Source of the DNA: Ryuthela nishihirai
Lineage: Eukaryota > Arthropoda > Arachnida > Araneae > Heptathelidae
Direction of reading: 5' to 3'
NCBI GenBank assembly: GCA_038380435.1
Contig: JAWZYU010000009.1
Span: 63,145,901-63,209,900 of the forward strand
DNA: 64,000 bases
Numbering within the stretch: position 1 is the stretch's first letter; each line of letters starts with the position of its first letter. This document shows positions 20,971-33,230 of this stretch, piece after piece. Position numbers and translations under genes: made by a program. The notes below the pieces were generated by a model, which worked only from the letters and a program-made list of their open reading frames with translations, did not search any database and had not been told where the DNA came from.

Positions 20971-22690
20971 TATTAAAGACATAAAAAATTATCAAGACCA
21001 TAGAAGAAAGCTCTTCGAAACTATTAAAAGCGTTTTGTATCATTGTCACTTTAACTGTATTTATGCATAATTTAATGCAATCGTTTACGTTCAACTTCAA
21101 GAACTTTATGTTCAAACCATTAGCATGTGACACGTTATTGTGGTTGTTTAATTTCTACCTGATGAGGAATTACTTTTATAGAAATCTATGGTGATAAAGA
21201 ATCGCTTGCCCACCAGCTTATCTAACTATTAAAATTTTTAAATGTGTGTTTTTCAGTGAAGATTATAAATTCTTATTTTTCTTAGCCATTTCATTTCTAT
21301 GGAATCTTATCGGACATAAATCATTTGTAGTCGCAAATCTTGAAAAGCATTTTAAAAATTTACCAATTAAAAAAAAGAAAAATATCCAAAATCAGTAAGA
21401 CTAATTAATTATTATATTTCTTAAGAGCTTCAGTATGTTTCGTGATTTATTTTAAATTTTCTGTTAGGATTGTCGTTTTGCAGAAACAGTTTTTTTTTCA
21501 TTGAACGTACTACTGGAATGCTGGACTTCAATTCCATAGATATAACTATATATAGTATTACGACAAAGTTGACTTATACCTTGCAATTCAAACTGAGACT
21601 GCCATATAATTCAGTAATCGAAGAGCTAAATCACACCGCCAGCTTTGCACGTTTAACTCAGAAAATTAGATAAATTTGACTTTGATTTCGATAAAAAAAA
21701 ACAACATAATAGTACCTTCTTGGAAACTAATTACTCTTTAAAAGTTTATATTCATTAAAATACAGCACCAAACTCTGCATCAAGAAGAATAAGAAACTCC
21801 TGACAGCGTTTAAAGTGAAAGATCAGAAGAAATTAATTACCTGTTTTTACATATGCAGTCTGTTTTCCCAAATCCACGTTAGCTGTTGACAGGGTAAGGA
21901 AGTCAACATGTCGTTGGAAGTCGATTGATAAATAAGTGAAAAACAAGAAATAGCGAAATGATGGAATTTCCTCCTTTAATGGTCAAAACAACGGTAACTC
22001 TGTTCCATTAAACAAAAGCGAACTGAAATTGATTTCAATACCAAACTATTTGTCTTTGCAAATACGGATCTAAAAAAACAGGCACAACATTGGGAGTGCA
22101 GTAATTACGGTCTTTCATCATCCACTTATAGGTTGCATTGTCTTTAATCGTAATTCTCTGAGAAGTCGTACATCACCATTTTAAAGAGAATTAGGAACTT
22201 CATTCAATAGGTCACTCTATACTTACTATAGATAAATATGCTGTTATTTTTTTAAATGTGATGATTTAGATGTTGTCACTAATTGACAGTCCGAATATAA
22301 GTCCTGGATAGTGGCATGGTCCATTGTGTTTGTAGCATTTTAAATTTGCAGGAAATCTGCTAGTTTGAAGTGTATATAATAATAAAAATATACCTGGCAA
22401 GAATATGAAGTGGTACTTTAATTAGTTGCTTAATATCACTACAGAATAAACAAAACAATATATATCCTTTACAAATATATAGACCTAGGAATATTTTTGT
22501 AGTTTAGCTGAATAATACCTAATCAGAGAAAGAAGGGATTTACCTCTGCATCAAATATTGTCACTTTCAGAGAGTTTATTAATCTTAGAGCAAAAAATTA
22601 TAAAGACTGTTCTCTATAACATGTTCTTTCACTTTACTATCATAGACCTCTCTGTGATAAATAATCCATCGATCTTTTTTTAGAACAATG
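20971..22690. other. Unassigned AT-rich DNA
   Basis: No feature was recognised. Confidence 0.5.
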
Positions 22691-22694
22691 TAAA

Positions 22695-22800
22695 GACTGT
22701 ATGCATAGCTGGTAGAGTGTTAGAGCCCTGACCTTCCCAGCTCTGAAATTTCCGTTCCCCGAGTGTTTCTCTCGCTGGAAAAGAGATCCTGATAGACTTA
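22695..22800 (+). repeat. Old tRNA-like SINE head fragment
   Basis: TAGCTGGTAGAGTGTTAGAG, then CCTTCCCAGCTCTGAAATTT and TTCCGTTCCCCGAG resemble a decayed SINE-B head. The central SINE-B blocks do not follow. Confidence 0.45.
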
Positions 22801-22857
22801 AAAAATAATAGATTCACTTCCAGAAGGTCATACTTTTACTAGGTAACAAGCACTAAA

Positions 22858-23216
22858 TCCTTGGTTGATAATGCGCCAGACTCGTAATTTCGCTTCCCAG
22901 ATTAATTCCATCTGTGCCAGCGTTCCGATTTAGTTCCATTAAATACCCTTGGTGGAAAAGGGGATACTGATGGGCTTGGAAATGGGGCCATCAATCGAAT
23001 GAGACTCTAAGACATTGTACAATGTGCAAGAGAGCTATGCTCCTGTGCACGTTAAAAAATACATTGTATGGGCTTGACGAGAGAAAATCTGTCTCCAAGT
23101 AGCTCTCCAATGGGTCCCCTTCCCCGAATGTTTTCTGAACCATTGGGGTTCTTGTGAACCGGCTATTTAGCTCATTGCTTGCAAGCAAAAATGCAGCTCA
23201 AAGGCAAAACAACCCA
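22858..23216 (+). repeat. SINE-B copy, diverged, near full-length
   Basis: The order is a decayed tRNA head (AATGCGCCAGACTCGTAATT), GGGGATACTGATGGGCTTGG, TCCTGTGCACGTTAAAAAAT, GGGCTTGACGAGAG, TGGGTCCCCTTCCCCGAATG, GCTATTTAGCTCATTGC and the AGGCAAAACAACCC end. The head A-box is poor, so the copy is old. Confidence 0.87.
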
Positions 23217-24380
23217 AAAAATCCTTGAAAAGGATCAGACTCTAACAAAGCCCATCGGCCTGTAACAAATGTTCAGTATCTCCCGTTTTCTCATTCTTTC
23301 TTCTCATAATGTTGTCCTCTTTATGGAGCATAAAGAAGCTAAGAAGATAGAAAACGTTGTTACGGACTTTGTTACGGACTTCTTAATGGGAGAAAGAAAC
23401 TAAGATTTTCATTCAACTCTACTCAAAATTGATAAGCATGAAAGGCAAATAATAAAGAAAAACTAGTAATGTTTATCGCATTTCAAGTTACAACTGTTTA
23501 AAGCATTTCAAAAGAAACGTTATTCGACAACGAATGTTTTAACTCTGCCTAACAAACCGATGCAAGACGGTTTTACAGACGGCAATGTTTAATCACATTT
23601 ATTTTTCGAATGCGGACTCCGCATTGCTCCACACAAAGATAAAGAGCCTCCCTGATATTGAAAGCATTCCCAGTGCCAGGCATTTCAGTAGAACACATTC
23701 TCGAACCTAGGGAGATCGTAATGGAGGGTCTCTCAATTTTATTTTTTTGCTATCGCTGACTTTCCATGCGGCGGTTTCATAAGAAGATAATAAACGTTCT
23801 CGGTTAGCATATGTAGATAGCTCAGCTGCATCCCAGACAAAATGATTTATCCTCAGTCAAATAAATACAAAATAGAAGAAACTGATTTTCTCAGTCAAAG
23901 AAACGCAGATTTGAAAAATATAATTCTTCTACGTGTTTGCTGAAGAAAAATGTTGCAGTCAATCTTTAAGTTATCACAAAAATTCGCTTTGTGGTTAGTA
24001 AAATGCGTTTAAATGCATGATAATAATAAATTTTCTTTATAATTTAGGCCGGCATCTTCCACCGTGTTTTCGGTCTCTTTATTTGCAGATTTATTGTATT
24101 TTTATTTGCTCTTTTAAATCTTTCGTGATTTATTCTACGATCATTATTTCAGTAGTGGTAATAGTCATTTATACCATGATTCACCTTAAGAGTAAACTAC
24201 TGACAAGGTAGGAAAAGTATTGTAATTGGAACTGTATTTTATATGTTAGCGACTCATTGGACAGTCGTCCTTTAGTATTTTAACGCTATAACAGGTTTTA
24301 AACTTCTGAAACTTCAATTCATGAGAGGTCAAAGACTGACCTGTGCATTCGACGGCTGCAACAAAGAGAAATGAGGAGCA
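23217..24380. other. Unassigned AT-rich DNA
   Basis: No feature was recognised apart from a 15-bp direct repeat (TTGTTACGGACTT) near 23,360-23,385. Confidence 0.5.
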
Positions 24381-24596
24381 GTTGGGTTGGGTTGTTTTAC
24401 CTCTGATCGCACGTTTATGCGTACAATTTCTAAATGACCAAGTCACAAGGACCCCAAGGGATCAGAGAAAGTCGGGGAAACGGATCCACTGGAAAGCTGT
24501 AAGGAGGCAGATACAAATGAACGCTTCCCATAAAGGTCACCCAGCGTGTTTCTTTGAAGAACAGAGGTTTTGACTCTCCTACACTTAACGACCAGT
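24381..24596 (-). repeat. SINE-B copy, 3' half
   Basis: GTTGGGTTGGGTTGTTTTAC and CAAGTCACAAGGACCCCAAG, then CACCCAGCGTGTTTCTTTGA and TTTTGACTCTCCTACAC. Homology stops before the TTAACGTCCCATC block. Confidence 0.85.
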
Positions 24597-25070
24597 AAAG
24601 AAAAAGCAAAATGTGCACTGATCAGAAACTACTAAATCAACGTTTGTTTTCAGTGAGTCTCTCTTCCAAGCCAATAAAGATTTCTGCAAGGAGAAATATG
24701 TTAATATCTGTTCCAGACTGATAGACGAAAATTCATGCAGTGATATCAATCTAATCGTTGATAAAACAACTGCAAAAAATTGATTGTGTATCGTGCCACA
24801 GGCGAATATCAGTGAACGATCGACAGATAAATAATGACTTAGAATGCAACTTAGTTTTCAGAATACTCAAGAACATTTTATGATTAATATGCATTAGGTG
24901 GACGCTTTAGCGGAAACTTTCTCGTTATAACCACAGCGAATTAGATAAGAGTTCTGTAATTTTTTAAATAAGATTTCATGAAAATTATTAAAACTGGAAT
25001 ATTAAAACTATCTACTGATCTAAGGATATATCTACTAATATCAGCTAAAATGTTTTATTTAAAATGTTTA

Positions 25071-25350
25071 TGGGAAAGACATCCATTAGATAACTATTAG
25101 GAGTCAGATGGTAGCCTCCCATCAAGGCTATCCAGAGTTTTCTTTAACGTGCATCGTGGGTATCGCTATAGATCACACGTCCGTTGGATGGGAGTCTTTA
25201 AGTCTTATGAAGGAATCTTTAAGTCTTACGTCTTAAAGTCCATTACAACGGACGCAGGTCTTTCCAAGCCCATCGGTGCCTTCTTTCTGACCGTGAGTCG
25301 AGCTGAGGTTTAGCAGAGATAACTTTTAACGCTAGCACAGTTGGGACTCG
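25071..25350 (-). repeat. SINE-B copy, part of a SINE cluster
   Basis: It shows TCAGATGGTAGCCTCCCATC, TTTTCTTTAACGTGCATCGT, TTTCCAAGCCCATCGGTGCC and ending AGCACAGTTGGGACTCGA, the start of the tRNA-like head. The central region carries a small local repeat, GTCTTA in AGTCTTATGA and AGTCTTACGT, near 25,199-25,235. The 3' end is missing. Confidence 0.85.
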
Positions 25351-25351
25351 A

Positions 25352-25557
25352 AAAAGAAATAATTAATTATCCCTCTAGCAGCATTTTCCACGAGGTTTGT
25401 CAGGAGACCGTCAGTTTAATACGCCATAGAGAATATCTGTGAGGATGACGAGACCTCAACAGAAAGGCAACACATGGAAAATCATTCCATATATTATCCT
25501 GGGTGGAAACACGGATCCCTTAGATCAGTAGAAAAAGTACGCTAGCCATTTGGATAC
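25352..25557 (-). repeat. SINE-A copy, diverged
   Basis: TCCCTCTAGCAGCATTTTCC, TTTGTCAGGAGACCGTCAGT, GACCTCAACAGAAAGGCAAC and CCCTTAGATCAGTAGAAAAA mark a minus-strand SINE-A inserted next to two SINE-B copies. Confidence 0.82.
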
Positions 25558-25559
25558 AG

Positions 25560-25938
25560 GAGGGTTGGATTGGGTTATTTCACCTCTGAGCGGTATTTTT
25601 TGCACATAATGGGTTAAATGGCCAAGTCATAAGGATCCCAAAGTCTCAGAGAAGTTTCGGGGAGAGGACCCACTAGGACAGCTGCTGTGTGACAGATGGT
25701 AGCCTCCCGTCACGGCCATCCAGTCTGTTCTTTAACGTGCACAGGGTATTGATCTCCCGCACATGAGGCCACGGCTTAACGTCCCATCCGACGGACGTCG
25801 GCCTTTCCAATCCCATCGGTGTCCCCTACTGACCGAGGGCAGGGCAGGGAGTTTTGCGAAGATAAATTTTAAAGCTGGCCCAGCTGGGAACTGCAGATTA
25901 CAAGCCTAGTGCGCTACCAACTTAGCCACCTTGCCTCG
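25560..25938 (-). repeat. SINE-B copy, near full-length
   Basis: It runs from GTTGGATTGGGTTATTTCAC through GGCCATCCAGTCTGTTCTTT, CTTAACGTCCCATCCGACGG and CCCATCGGTGTCCCCTACTG to the head (CCAGCTGGGAACTGCAGATT, GTGCGCTACCAACTTAGCCA). The D-loop or A-box side reads TGGCTAAGTTGGTAGCGC in the sense direction. Confidence 0.92.
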
Positions 25939-25949
25939 AATATAGGAGG

Positions 25950-26110
25950 GTGAACTAGAACATGCCAGAACGCTAACCACTAAACCCCCTACCTGGTCTA
26001 GTGATTAGCGTAGCTGACTACTAAGACCAACAGGGCATGTTCTTGCTTAAGTGTGTGTTGTATGAGATGCCAGGACAACCCTAATATAGCTTCTCGGTTA
26101 TCTCCGTCCT
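25950..26110. repeat. Head-to-head SINE-A head fragments
   Basis: CGCTAACCACTAAACC (25,971-25,986, minus-strand head) is followed at once by CTGGTCTAGTGATTAGCGTA (plus-strand head) and then by a decayed body. The join makes a short imperfect palindrome. Confidence 0.65.
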
Positions 26111-26139
26111 TTTGTAGGGAAATACGTACTTCCTTTTAT

Positions 26140-26272
26140 AAAAAAATAATACGCCATGGACAAAAAAATTAAAGACGTCTGTAAAGAAGGCATGGTTTCA
26201 GCAGAAACTATACAAGAGACATCTATGCATTTTCCAGGACTCGAAACCAGATCCCTTAGATCACCAGTGAAG
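26140..26272 (-). repeat. SINE-A copy, degenerate
   Basis: AATACGCCATGGACAAAAAA, then GGTTTCAGCAGAAACTATAC, CATCTATGCATTTTCCAGGA and CTCGAAACCAGATCCCTTAG keep the SINE-A order with heavy divergence. An AT dinucleotide run follows. Confidence 0.65.
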
Positions 26273-28213
26273 ATATATATATATATTTATAGTTGTTAAA
26301 TTCCACAAAAAAATTGGTGCCAAACACATATCCATTGATTACTGTTCCCATCGGTAACTTCATTCATAACTTTCCACCATTAACTTACCAGTCACAAATA
26401 TCGTCGCTAACGAAATCCTCCATTCACATGGTAGGCGATGGCAGCACCCCCAGAACACTTTCCAGACACTTCCAGTGATATTACTCCCGACCCATATCAG
26501 CTAAGAACCCGATCTCTTAACCCAACAGGGCTACAACTAATTGAATCCACCACACCAAATTTGGGATTGATCGCTCAAGTATCGCTGAACCACGGAGAAC
26601 CGAAAAATACTGGTACACACGTGTCAGCTCCGTTCGCCAGAAATTACCGCTATTATGTAAAATATTGTTTTTTTAATTTTATATATATTTATTGTTTGTT
26701 TCTTTCATTATTTAAGAACTTATTCTAAGAGCTGGGAAAAATTATATGCTGATATCGAGCAGATCAAAAACGATTTATTCTCATGCAACAGTTTGTGTTC
26801 TTGAGAGACACTGAAATATTCAGAGCACATCAGTCAAACTCTTAATAGAATGTATGCCTCAAACACGTGTTTAATCTCATGCTGATTCAAATTGAACAAG
26901 CGTTGAAACATTGGAAAGAGAATTTTAATCAACAAACAGAGATCCCTAATGCAATAAATCGAAGCTTTAAACTCGACACCTTTAAATATCCGCAGAATGT
27001 AAAAGAAACGGATTAGTTCAAATACTTATTTAAAACACCAGAACTAAACTTTGCAGCTTTGAAACGAAACATAGCAAACCAATTTAAGTTTTCCCGCTGC
27101 AGTTAACTGTTTCAGATCCTTAACGAAAATAAATAACAAACATGTCTGATTGCTCACATCTGATTCAATTCCCCTCCTTAAGGATTGTGCCTAAATCTAT
27201 AAATCTTGCACGAGAAATGTAACTGGGGACGGACATTCTGTTTCACTAAGTCATATTTACAGATTCCAGTGCATTTTAGTCAATAAATTCGGAGAGCTAA
27301 TATTATTAGGTTCCTTCAGTTACTGTGTAATCTCCCCCATGAGTACAGCTGCTATTTTACAGCTGTGCAGTTAATTTGTTTTCATGTCACGGATCGTTTC
27401 TGATGTAAGCTTATCAGGAAATATTTCGAGACAGAATTAGTTAATTAGCCTTATCCTTCCTTTCAACAACTACTTAAACGATTTTCTAATCTCTTATGCA
27501 ACCCGCGTTAGCTCAAAATAGACGTTATTTTTAGAAGTTAATTGTGCTGAAATCATAAAAGAATCTAGCATTGAAAACAGGGTTTGGTAATTGGTCATGA
27601 ATAACGACACATTGACGAAGGTATGATAAGAAAAGAAACACACTTGGGAAATTAAATGGACGCAAAGCACGCTTATTTTATTCTGAGAGTCAGTCACTTA
27701 TCCTACGAATCATTAGAGATTTGAGAATTTAAAAAACAGTAATGTGGCTTTAAAATTAAATAAGTAGTGGATGTAAATATCCAGAAGCGAAATTCAGTAT
27801 TCCTCTAGTTTCGTTATCTCAAAATTCTGAACATATGAATTAGAGCAAAGTGAAAAGTTACTAATTAAAAAAAAACAACTATTAATTCGTAGTGTATGGT
27901 ACTACAGAATACGATGGAGAAGAAGACTGATTTCACTTCAGTTTAGTTCTTATGTAATAAATAATTGCAACTGCTTTCAAAATATTTAAAATTAAATTTT
28001 CGCGTCCAAATCAAAAGAAACATTCAACGATTGTCCATTAGTAGGAAAACGTCAGCTACTGCACCAGTATAAAACTCGATATAGGGATCAATGATCTCAT
28101 GTCTGTATCTAGATCTCGATCGCATTCCGATTAGGAGAGTCTGTGAGAAAAACATTTATTAGTCGAAGATCATGTATCCATGAGAAGTGATCAAAGGTCA
28201 TCTGCTAATAAGA
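26273..28213. other. Unassigned DNA; unusual open frames at 26.29-26.73 kb
   Basis: Two overlapping plus-strand frames at 26,293-26,478 and 26,438-26,728 lie in slightly GC-richer sequence. Their products have no domain I recognise, and no splice or promoter context supports a gene. The rest shows no feature. Confidence 0.4.
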
Positions 28214-28221
28214 GTCAATGG

Positions 28222-29878
28222 TAGGGTGAACAAATTTAAAGATGAAGATCCGGGTACTTTTGAAAATTTTATCTGAAAGATTACCTTTTTATTAGGGGGA
28301 CCAGATTTAAAGAAAAATATCCCTAGACATCTGAAAATTCAATATGAAGGATTGACTTTTCATGAAATTATTATGTCAAAAAGTAACACTATCTTATTTA
28401 TTTATAACATATTTTATGCATTATTGCACATAATAATAACCTCAATATCTAGTAGCACAAAATAAAGCTTGCATAACTTATTTAATTAACAAAAACACTT
28501 TTATTTTGCGCATTTTTCATACAAATGGATTTTCTGAAAAAATATGTTTCATTTTCTGTAGGTTTTGCTCCAAAGATTCCAAAAAGAACACGAAAAATTG
28601 TTTTCCCTTGCAGCAAAGCCTTCACGGTGTCCACTTTTGTACATGATGTCTCATTCTTCCATATTAAATTTACTAGAAATCAATTGGTGGCTTCGGCACC
28701 GATTGATTTCTAGTCTTTCACTCCAACCCCTGTTTGGCCTTGAATGCAAAACTGGATCTGAAAAATTCCTCTTATTTCTAAATTCTACTGACTGAAATAA
28801 CCCTATTCCCCAATTTTTATCTTCCCCCACAGATATATCGAAATTTGACCTTTGACCAGAGGAAACCCATCGCATCCAAAATTTCGCAACGTTTCTGAGA
28901 TCTCTGACCGAAACTATGCTCAGGAATCAGTTTTTTCTCCTCTCTAGCACTGATAGAACAAAATTTGACCTTTGACCTAAAAGGACCCTCGGGATCCAAC
29001 ATTTCATAATGTTTCCGAGATCTACATCTTGATAACACCTCCAGACACCAATTTTCAAGTTTGTAGTAGTTGTAGATCAAGGTTTGACTTCTACGTGACC
29101 CCATTTGACCTTGAAGGACACGTCGGGTGTCAAAATTCGCATTTTTCTCGAGATCTATGACCCGAATTACCCTCAGGTGTAAATTTTCAGAACTCTTCAT
29201 TTCAGCATCATAGATACTTTGCGTGATCCCTGCCACTCGCTGTCAGTCATCAGTCAATCACTCACAGTCGTCTTATATATTAGATGTTTGAAAACATCCT
29301 TTCCATTTGATGGAAAGGGATAGTCTTCTTACCCACAGTTTTCCTCCCTGGGTTCTTCTTTCACAAGCTGAGAAATTCGCGGCAGAGACGGTGATCTCCG
29401 ATATTCGAAAAGTCATTCGAGTTTCTAAATCCTGTCCCATTACAGGATGGGACAAAATTGTGTTCTGAATATGGACCTGTGTTCTGAATTTGAAACCTGT
29501 CGGTCAAGTATCTGGGAGAAGGCACTGCAATCTTTTAAAACAGAGCAAAACAGAGCACTTGCATAGTAATTAAGCCATCGGCAACCATTAGAGATGTGAT
29601 AGTGTCAGCAAGTATAAGAAAGAAATGCACTATCTACTGGTGTCCGCACAGAATCTAGGCTCAATTTTTCAGTCACCTACATTGCGACTGAAAATTTTTA
29701 AAACAGCTTGGCAACTACTATTCTATTAGAAAAGATCTGCATAAGCTGTACAATCAATATAATATTTAAAAAATACCTAACCTGAATTCCGTGGACACGT
29801 CCGGGAACATTTATTCATCGGGACAAAGCCTTTAATAAAGGTACTATCCCTGGAAAACGGGGAAATATGGTCATTCTA
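28222..29878. mobile_element. hAT-like element, 1.66 kb, with near-perfect 8-bp target duplication
   Basis: The left end TAGGGTGAACAAATTT and the reverse complement of the right end (TAGAATGACCATATTT) match at 12 of 16 bases. Flanks GTCAATGG (28,214-28,221) and GTCAAAGG (29,879-29,886) match at 7 of 8. AGGGTGACCA-type ends are common among hAT elements. No transposase domain was recognised. A short frame starting MDFLKKYVSF near 28,525 is only vaguely hAT-like. The interior contains DR1 copy 2 (28,673-29,285), so the element is either composite or a carrier of that repeat. Confidence 0.7.
28673..29285. repeat. Dispersed repeat DR1, copy 2 (about 120-bp internal period)
   Basis: The opening hairpin is CTAGAAATCAATTGGTG at 28,673-28,689 paired with CACCGATTGATTTCTAG at 28,697-28,713, 16 of 17 bases. 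Units follow with TTGACC blocks at 28,841, 28,961 and about 29,081, exactly 120 bp apart, and one more near 28,725. Each is followed by ATCCAAAATTTCG- and GAGATCT-type blocks. The end GTCAGTCATCAGTCAATCAC and TATATATTAGATGT matches the end of copy 1. Confidence 0.85.
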
Positions 29879-30238
29879 GTCAAAGGTTAACTGAAGAGAT
29901 CAAATTATTAATAAGTATAATGGCATTCTACTATTTGGTAGTCTCGGTTCGATTCTTCAGTATTATTAATCCCTTCATCTCATTTATGATTAGGACAAGA
30001 CGAATTAAAGAACATCCCGTCAATCGAATCTGTGAAATAGCTTCGCAAAGATTTATTAACAAAATCAAGAATTAAATCCAGATATATTATGTGCAAACAT
30101 GACTGAACATTTGATAATGGTTATTTCACTTTTCACAAAGTAGTTTTGCTTAGCAGATGTCGAAAACTTCATTCTTTCCAGAATGAAAAGAAACTTACCT
30201 GCCTTAATCGTAATCAAGCCCATGTCCCTTTGATCCGT

Positions 30239-30607
30239 GGGGCGGGGGGAGTGGCTCAGTCTGTAGCGCGACAAGCTCGTAATCTGCATTTCCCAGGGTC
30301 GAGTCTCACTTGGGCCACCGTTGAGATTTATCTCCGGAAAACGCACTTCCCTCGGTCAATAGGGGACACCGATGGGCTTGGAAAAGCCGTCGTCCATCGG
30401 ATGGGATGTCAAACTGTGGTTCCGTGCACATATACCCCCTGTGCATATTAAAGAACACGCTGGATGGTCTTGACGGGGCTACCATCAATCTCCTAACAGT
30501 TGTACAGTGGATCGTTTCCCCCAATCTTCTCTGAACCCTCGAGGTCCTTGTGACCTGAATATTTAGTCCATTGTATACAAAAAGTGTCGCTCAGAGGTAA
30601 AACAACT
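30239..30607 (+). repeat. SINE-B, full-length
   Basis: The head GGGAGTGGCTCAGTCTGTAG, then GCTCGTAATCTGCATTTCCC and GGGTCGAGTCTCACTTGG, gives A-box and B-box-like elements. The centre has GGGGACACCGATGGGCTTGG, CATCGGATGGGATGTC and TTAAAGAACACGCTGGATGG. It ends CGCTCAGAGGTAAAACAAC. The order of blocks matches 62,207-62,602 in reverse. Confidence 0.93.
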
Positions 30608-30970
30608 GACTAACTCTTTGATCCGTAGCTAAAACACACTAATCTATAACAATAAAAGGATATCTTTTTCTGTCTGTGGCAGCATTAACTCATTGGGAAA
30701 TCACAGCAATTTAATATACGCTAACATGACCTATTACTTATGTGATCCATAGTGAACTTAATGTTTTTAACTCTAAGAGCAACCGAATAACTTTTGAACA
30801 CGTTTATAAACTGTACCAGTTTATTTGGAACACAGGTTGGTTCTGTTGATCATGCAGCAAGCCCGAGTTCTCATTGTTCTTAGGTTGAGGTTTTTCTCCA
30901 CTAAACTGCTCTTTGCCTTCAGGAGAAAGGGACAAGGTGTTCAGATTTAGATTGATAAAATCAGGACAGT

Positions 30971-31057
30971 TCAATATGTGTCCCAGTTTCAGAAAACTGA
31001 AATCGGGACAGTATAGTTATGGTTCCGATTTCAGTTTGCTGAAACACTGAGACATTT
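30971..31057. repeat. Inverted repeat, about 24-bp arms
   Basis: AGTTTCAGAAAACTGAAATC followed by GGGA is mirrored by TCCGATTTCAGTTTGCTGAA and ACACT after a 15-nt spacer. The left arm itself contains the palindrome TTTCAGAAAACTGAAA. Confidence 0.8.
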
Positions 31058-31689
31058 TTTATCGGAAGTGTAACTCCACAGAAAACTGAACTAAATTAAA
31101 CTAAAATTGAACTAAGTATAACTAATTCAACGGGGAAATAGGTATGACTCCTGCATGACGGATAATTCGCAGTAGGAGGAGGAGCTATCATTCTCCCATT
31201 CTAAGCATTCTAATTGCCGTTGTTTTGCACGGATTAACGGCAAGCTTATGTCTCTCAGAGTGAGACTTTTAATGTTGCCGAGTGTGTTGGAGAGTGTGTT
31301 GCGAAGTGTGTTGGAGGGATGAGACTTTTCTCGTAGCACTACTAATTCGAAGCCCCGAGGAGCGATGCTCGAGGTGAAATTCGTACTACACCGACAGTAC
31401 TCAACTATGTCTCCAGCCGTGCATCAACTCTTTGGTGCTCAGAGCAAATTGCCTTATTCCATGAAACGAGAAAAGTCTGGGTTACAGGTATTAATAGAGT
31501 GACCGAGTTATTCCAAACACTAGTTAATTAAACCACGTAAATCGAGAGCCTATTGTATATCGTCACAAAGAAATGAGACATTTGACGTCATGAATTTGTT
31601 TTTCGGGACACCTGGACAGTCTATAAAAGCTGGGGGTAATCCCAGAAAACTGGAAAGTATGAACACCCTAGATAGGAAACATCGATAAG

Positions 31690-31932
31690 AGTAGGAAAGG
31701 CCGTCGTGAACATTATTGAAATGGGCTTGACAAAGGATAGGACACTAAGCCATGAACTTGTGCTGGAAAGTCATTCCTTGGGTTCATAAGTACGGCTTTG
31801 ACGATAATCTTCCATCTCTCAACATCATTCCAATAAATCTTCTATCCGGCTCTCAAAACTTGGAGTAATTATGAATTGGATATTTGCCACATTCTGTACA
31901 GAAAAGTGTTACTCGGAGGTAAATCAGCCAAC
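31690..31932 (+). repeat. SINE-B remnant, strongly decayed
   Basis: Recognisable parts are GGAAAGGCCGTCGTGAAC near 31,695 and the 3' end GAAAAGTGTTACTCGGAGGT with AAATCAGCC near 31,910-31,930. The interior is scrambled. Confidence 0.55.
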
Positions 31933-32175
31933 CAGTTGAGTGCTTCATAACTAATATACGCGTAACTACTAAACCTTGTAACTATTAATGAGTATTCAAA
32001 AATAATCTGAGTATCTGATTGTCATCATTATATTATTATTATTCCTGTTATCTGTTTCAATTATTACAGTAAATAAAATCTTAGTTTTCAAATAGAAGAC
32101 GATCACCTTTGTATCTACCATTGGAAAAAGCAAAATTTATGCCTTCATCAGGATTTAACGTATTCCCTTTCGCCT

Positions 32176-32300
32176 TAGCCGCCTAGGTGGCTCAGTGGCA
32201 TTGCATTGACACTATGACTGCCGGGTTCCAGGTTTGAGTCCCGAATATGGCATAGTTGTTTGTTTTATCATATATGTTGTGATTGTTCCCTCAGCAAAAT
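32176..32300 (+). repeat. tRNA-like SINE of a third type (SINE-C)
   Basis: CCTAGGTGGCTCAGTGGCAT (A-box-like), then CCGGGTTCCAGGTTTGAGTC (B-box-like). The body does not match SINE-A or SINE-B except for a faint CCTCAGCAAAA near 32,290. It could be a SINE-A subfamily with a different tRNA origin. Confidence 0.55.
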
Positions 32301-33230
32301 ACAAGTTGTTCACTTATCGACAGGTAAAAAAAAACTATATTCTCACAATGGGACAAAAGACTTTTCGCCTTAAATAATTTCATAGAAATTACTTTACTAG
32401 GAACATAGATGTTTTTTATGCCCAAGTTTACAAATATCCACAATTTCAAATAAAGGTACTATAATCTTCTTCCAACGTGCTATTTTGTGTGAAAAAAGTT
32501 TTGAGTTTTTATTGTTGTTTAAAAGTTCCACATTAAAACTTGAACTATTTCCAATATTCAGCTAACAAACAACAAACGATCGCAAGATCCGTAACGATTT
32601 ATTTTTTCTCACTTTACGCGACACGTTCTATTGAGTATTTCAGAGCTAAGACATCCAAGTAACCTAACCGTTAGCGGAAAATATAACAAGAAAGGTCAGT
32701 TTTTCCCAGTTCAAAAAGAAGGAAACAGCTCAGCGACTCCCAAGACGTCGAGCAGCATCTTGCTAGCAAGCATGTGCACATGGTAGCAGATGTCCTCTTT
32801 TGATTGCATCCTCACACTCTGCTGCGACTTGATCGATACGCATCCGATCGCAGTAGGTCACGCCATTGATCAGAGAAGCAGGTCTCTTTCCTCCACAAGT
32901 GGCGAAAAGTATGTCACCTCCCTCTCAGTCAATCCACGTTTCTGACAGAAGTAACCACGTAATAACCTTGAGAAAGGGGTTTTCCTTTTTATTCCCTGAA
33001 TACTGCAGTGATTCGGCTGACTGGAAGAACTCTATGTCTGCTCAGAGAGCAAATTAGATGGCTTCAAAAAGGGGACTACTAAATTGGAATCTTTTTAAGC
33101 ATTGCGTATGCTCTCACTTATAAGTGTTTTATTTTTTCACTGGATCTATGAACACGTAACTGTCATTTATAACTCAGTAAAAGTATCAAGTCCTTTTAGT
33201 ATTGACACACTAAAATTAATAAAAAGATAT
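32301..33230. other. Unassigned DNA
   Basis: No feature was recognised. Composition rises slightly near 32,730-32,900 without a coding signal. Confidence 0.45.

Noticed and set aside
26293..26728. A small protein-coding gene
   Set aside because: There is no recognisable domain, the two frames overlap, no splice or promoter support was seen, and the last part is AT-rich hydrophobic codons.
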